Shown: positions 41,751-42,491 of the stretch, piece after piece | How the letters are laid out: each line of letters starts with the position of its first letter | Numbering within the stretch: position 1 is the first letter of the stretch | NCBI GenBank assembly: GCA_017539565.1 | Contig: JAFYCS010000081.1 | Location: forward strand, 1 to 42,491 | Direction of reading: 5' to 3' | Length of the DNA: 42,491 nt | Origin: Lachnospiraceae bacterium | GTDB lineage: Bacteria > Bacillota > Clostridia > Lachnospirales > Lachnospiraceae | Made by a program: the position numbers and the translations under genes | The notes under the pieces: model-generated | Seen by the model: the letters and a program-made list of their open reading frames with translations, nothing else | Told to the model about the DNA's origin: nothing | The model's database searches: none

Positions 41751-42491
41751 TTACAATCTTTTCCGGCTTCGCTTCCCGAAGAATACGGGCAGAGCATTAT
41801 AAAGATATTCGGGAAGGGCCACGAGCTCATGGGCCGCCCCTTCGTTATAGTAATAGACCACGTGCTCCGGCGTGAAAGCGGCCGGCCGTGAGAACATCTC
41901 CTCCATCTGCAGATCCAGCTCACCCCGCATGGAATCCTCCGTGCCGGTGCAGGCGTAAATGAAATAGCCTTTATCGTTCAGTTTTTTCTCCCCGATCACG
42001 GACAGGATCATATCGGTATTCTGTACCGGCTGCGGATCATCGATCGCCCCGTAATACCAGCAGGCGGCGCTGATGGGAAGAAAATAGCGCATGTATTCCG
42101 CATCGTAACAGAACTCCAGCCAGGTCGTGACCGATCCCAGGGAAAAACCGCCGAAAGCCCGGTGATCCCGCGAAGCCACCAGATCCTCCCCGGAGACGGA
42201 AAGCGCATAACTGTGATAGCGCGCCTCCACAGCCGGCATCAGATCCCGGGCAAAATCATCATGAAAGGCCTCCACCTCTTCTACGGACCATTCGAAATCG
42301 GCCGACTCATTCAGTGAATCAAAAGTTGCCGCCACGATGATCATGGGCGGGATGTCTCCGTTTCCGATCATGTGGTCAAAGAGGTTTTTCACCATGCCGT
42401 CCCCGAAGGAAAAGAATTCATCGGCGTTCCCGGTCCAGCCCTGCATGAAATAGAAAATATCATAGCGTGTTTCCGTATCATCCGGATCGTA
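41751..42491 (-). CDS. Esterase of the esterase D / feruloyl esterase-like alpha/beta-hydrolase family (cut by window end)
   Basis: About 246 residues visible; the N-terminus lies outside, since the frame stays open to base 42491 and continues naturally upstream of the internal Met (YDIFYFMQGWTGNADEFF). The alpha/beta-hydrolase nucleophile elbow is GFSLGS (in FGGFSLGSVTTWLEF), and the C-terminal histidine is likely in GAAHELVALPEYL. The family includes acetyl- and feruloyl-xylan esterases, fitting a plant-fibre degrader, but the substrate cannot be told. Whether it has a signal peptide is not visible. The stop (41751-41753) lies 29 bp upstream of the ppdK promoter. Base composition is a little more GC-rich than the rest. 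Confidence 0.78.
   Translation of the reverse strand, partial: YDPDDTETRYDIFYFMQGWTGNADEFFSFGDGMVKNLFDHMIGNGDIPPMIIVAATFDSLNESADFEWSVEEVEAFHDDFARDLMPAVEARYHSYALSVSGEDLVASRDHRAFGGFSLGSVTTWLEFCYDAEYMRYFLPISAACWYYGAIDDPQPVQNTDMILSVIGEKKLNDKGYFIYACTGTEDSMRGELDLQMEEMFSRPAAFTPEHVVYYYNEGAAHELVALPEYLYNALPVFFGKRSRKRL

Overview
The window looks like chromosomal DNA of a Gram-positive Clostridia, most likely a motile member of the Lachnospiraceae (Butyrivibrio-like). The basis is the SCIFF peptide with its radical SAM maturase beside a fused SecDF, the ispF-cysS-mrnC-rlmB gene order, a pyruvate phosphate dikinase, two chemoreceptors, AGGAGG-type ribosome binding sites, and a tRNA without an encoded CCA. 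The genus is an inference. Almost everything is on the minus strand; only the PHP-family phosphatase (7647-8468) and the CorC-like protein (15046-16338) are on the plus strand.

Layout. 1-575: start of gap (glycolysis). 718-10672: two paralogous secreted acidic proteins flank a two-gene chemoreceptor operon and a histidinol-phosphatase-like gene; one receptor has an unusual threefold sensor duplication. 10913-14931: SCIFF peptide, its maturase and SecDF. 15046-16338: CorC/HlyC-type membrane protein. 16410-23921: a cluster of CPBP membrane protease, FtsX-like permease, ABC ATPase, second FtsX-like permease, S41 peptidase, histidine kinase and NarL-type regulator, interrupted by copies of a dispersed palindromic repeat. 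23922-24633: a gene-free stretch holding six 38-nt hairpins at a strict 74-bp period, ended by a terminator-like hairpin. 24634-30223: rlmB, mrnC, cysS, ispF, a basic/acidic hypothetical protein and a zinc-ribbon Ala/Pro-rich protein, read as one operon. 30400-32446: small membrane protein, tRNA-Met and a D-Ala-D-Ala carboxypeptidase. 32574-37388: a six-gene partner-switching (Rsb/SpoII-type) operon of PP2C phosphatase, STAS protein, hypothetical protein, RsbW-like ATPase, GNAT-like protein and a membrane protein ending in a degenerate GGDEF domain, with no sigma factor beside it. 37472-38923: lipoprotein. 39014-41650: ppdK. 41751-42491: an esterase cut by the window end.

The most unusual items are the 74-bp hairpin array (24120-24546), the sigma-less partner-switching operon, the two-component/ABC/S41/CPBP cluster, the receptor with three 98-residue sensor repeats, and a 12-unit pentad repeat at the N-terminus of the CPBP protease. 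Start codons were chosen from ribosome binding sites, and several differ from the longest possible reading frame. No database search was possible; family names rest on motifs read directly from the translated sequence.
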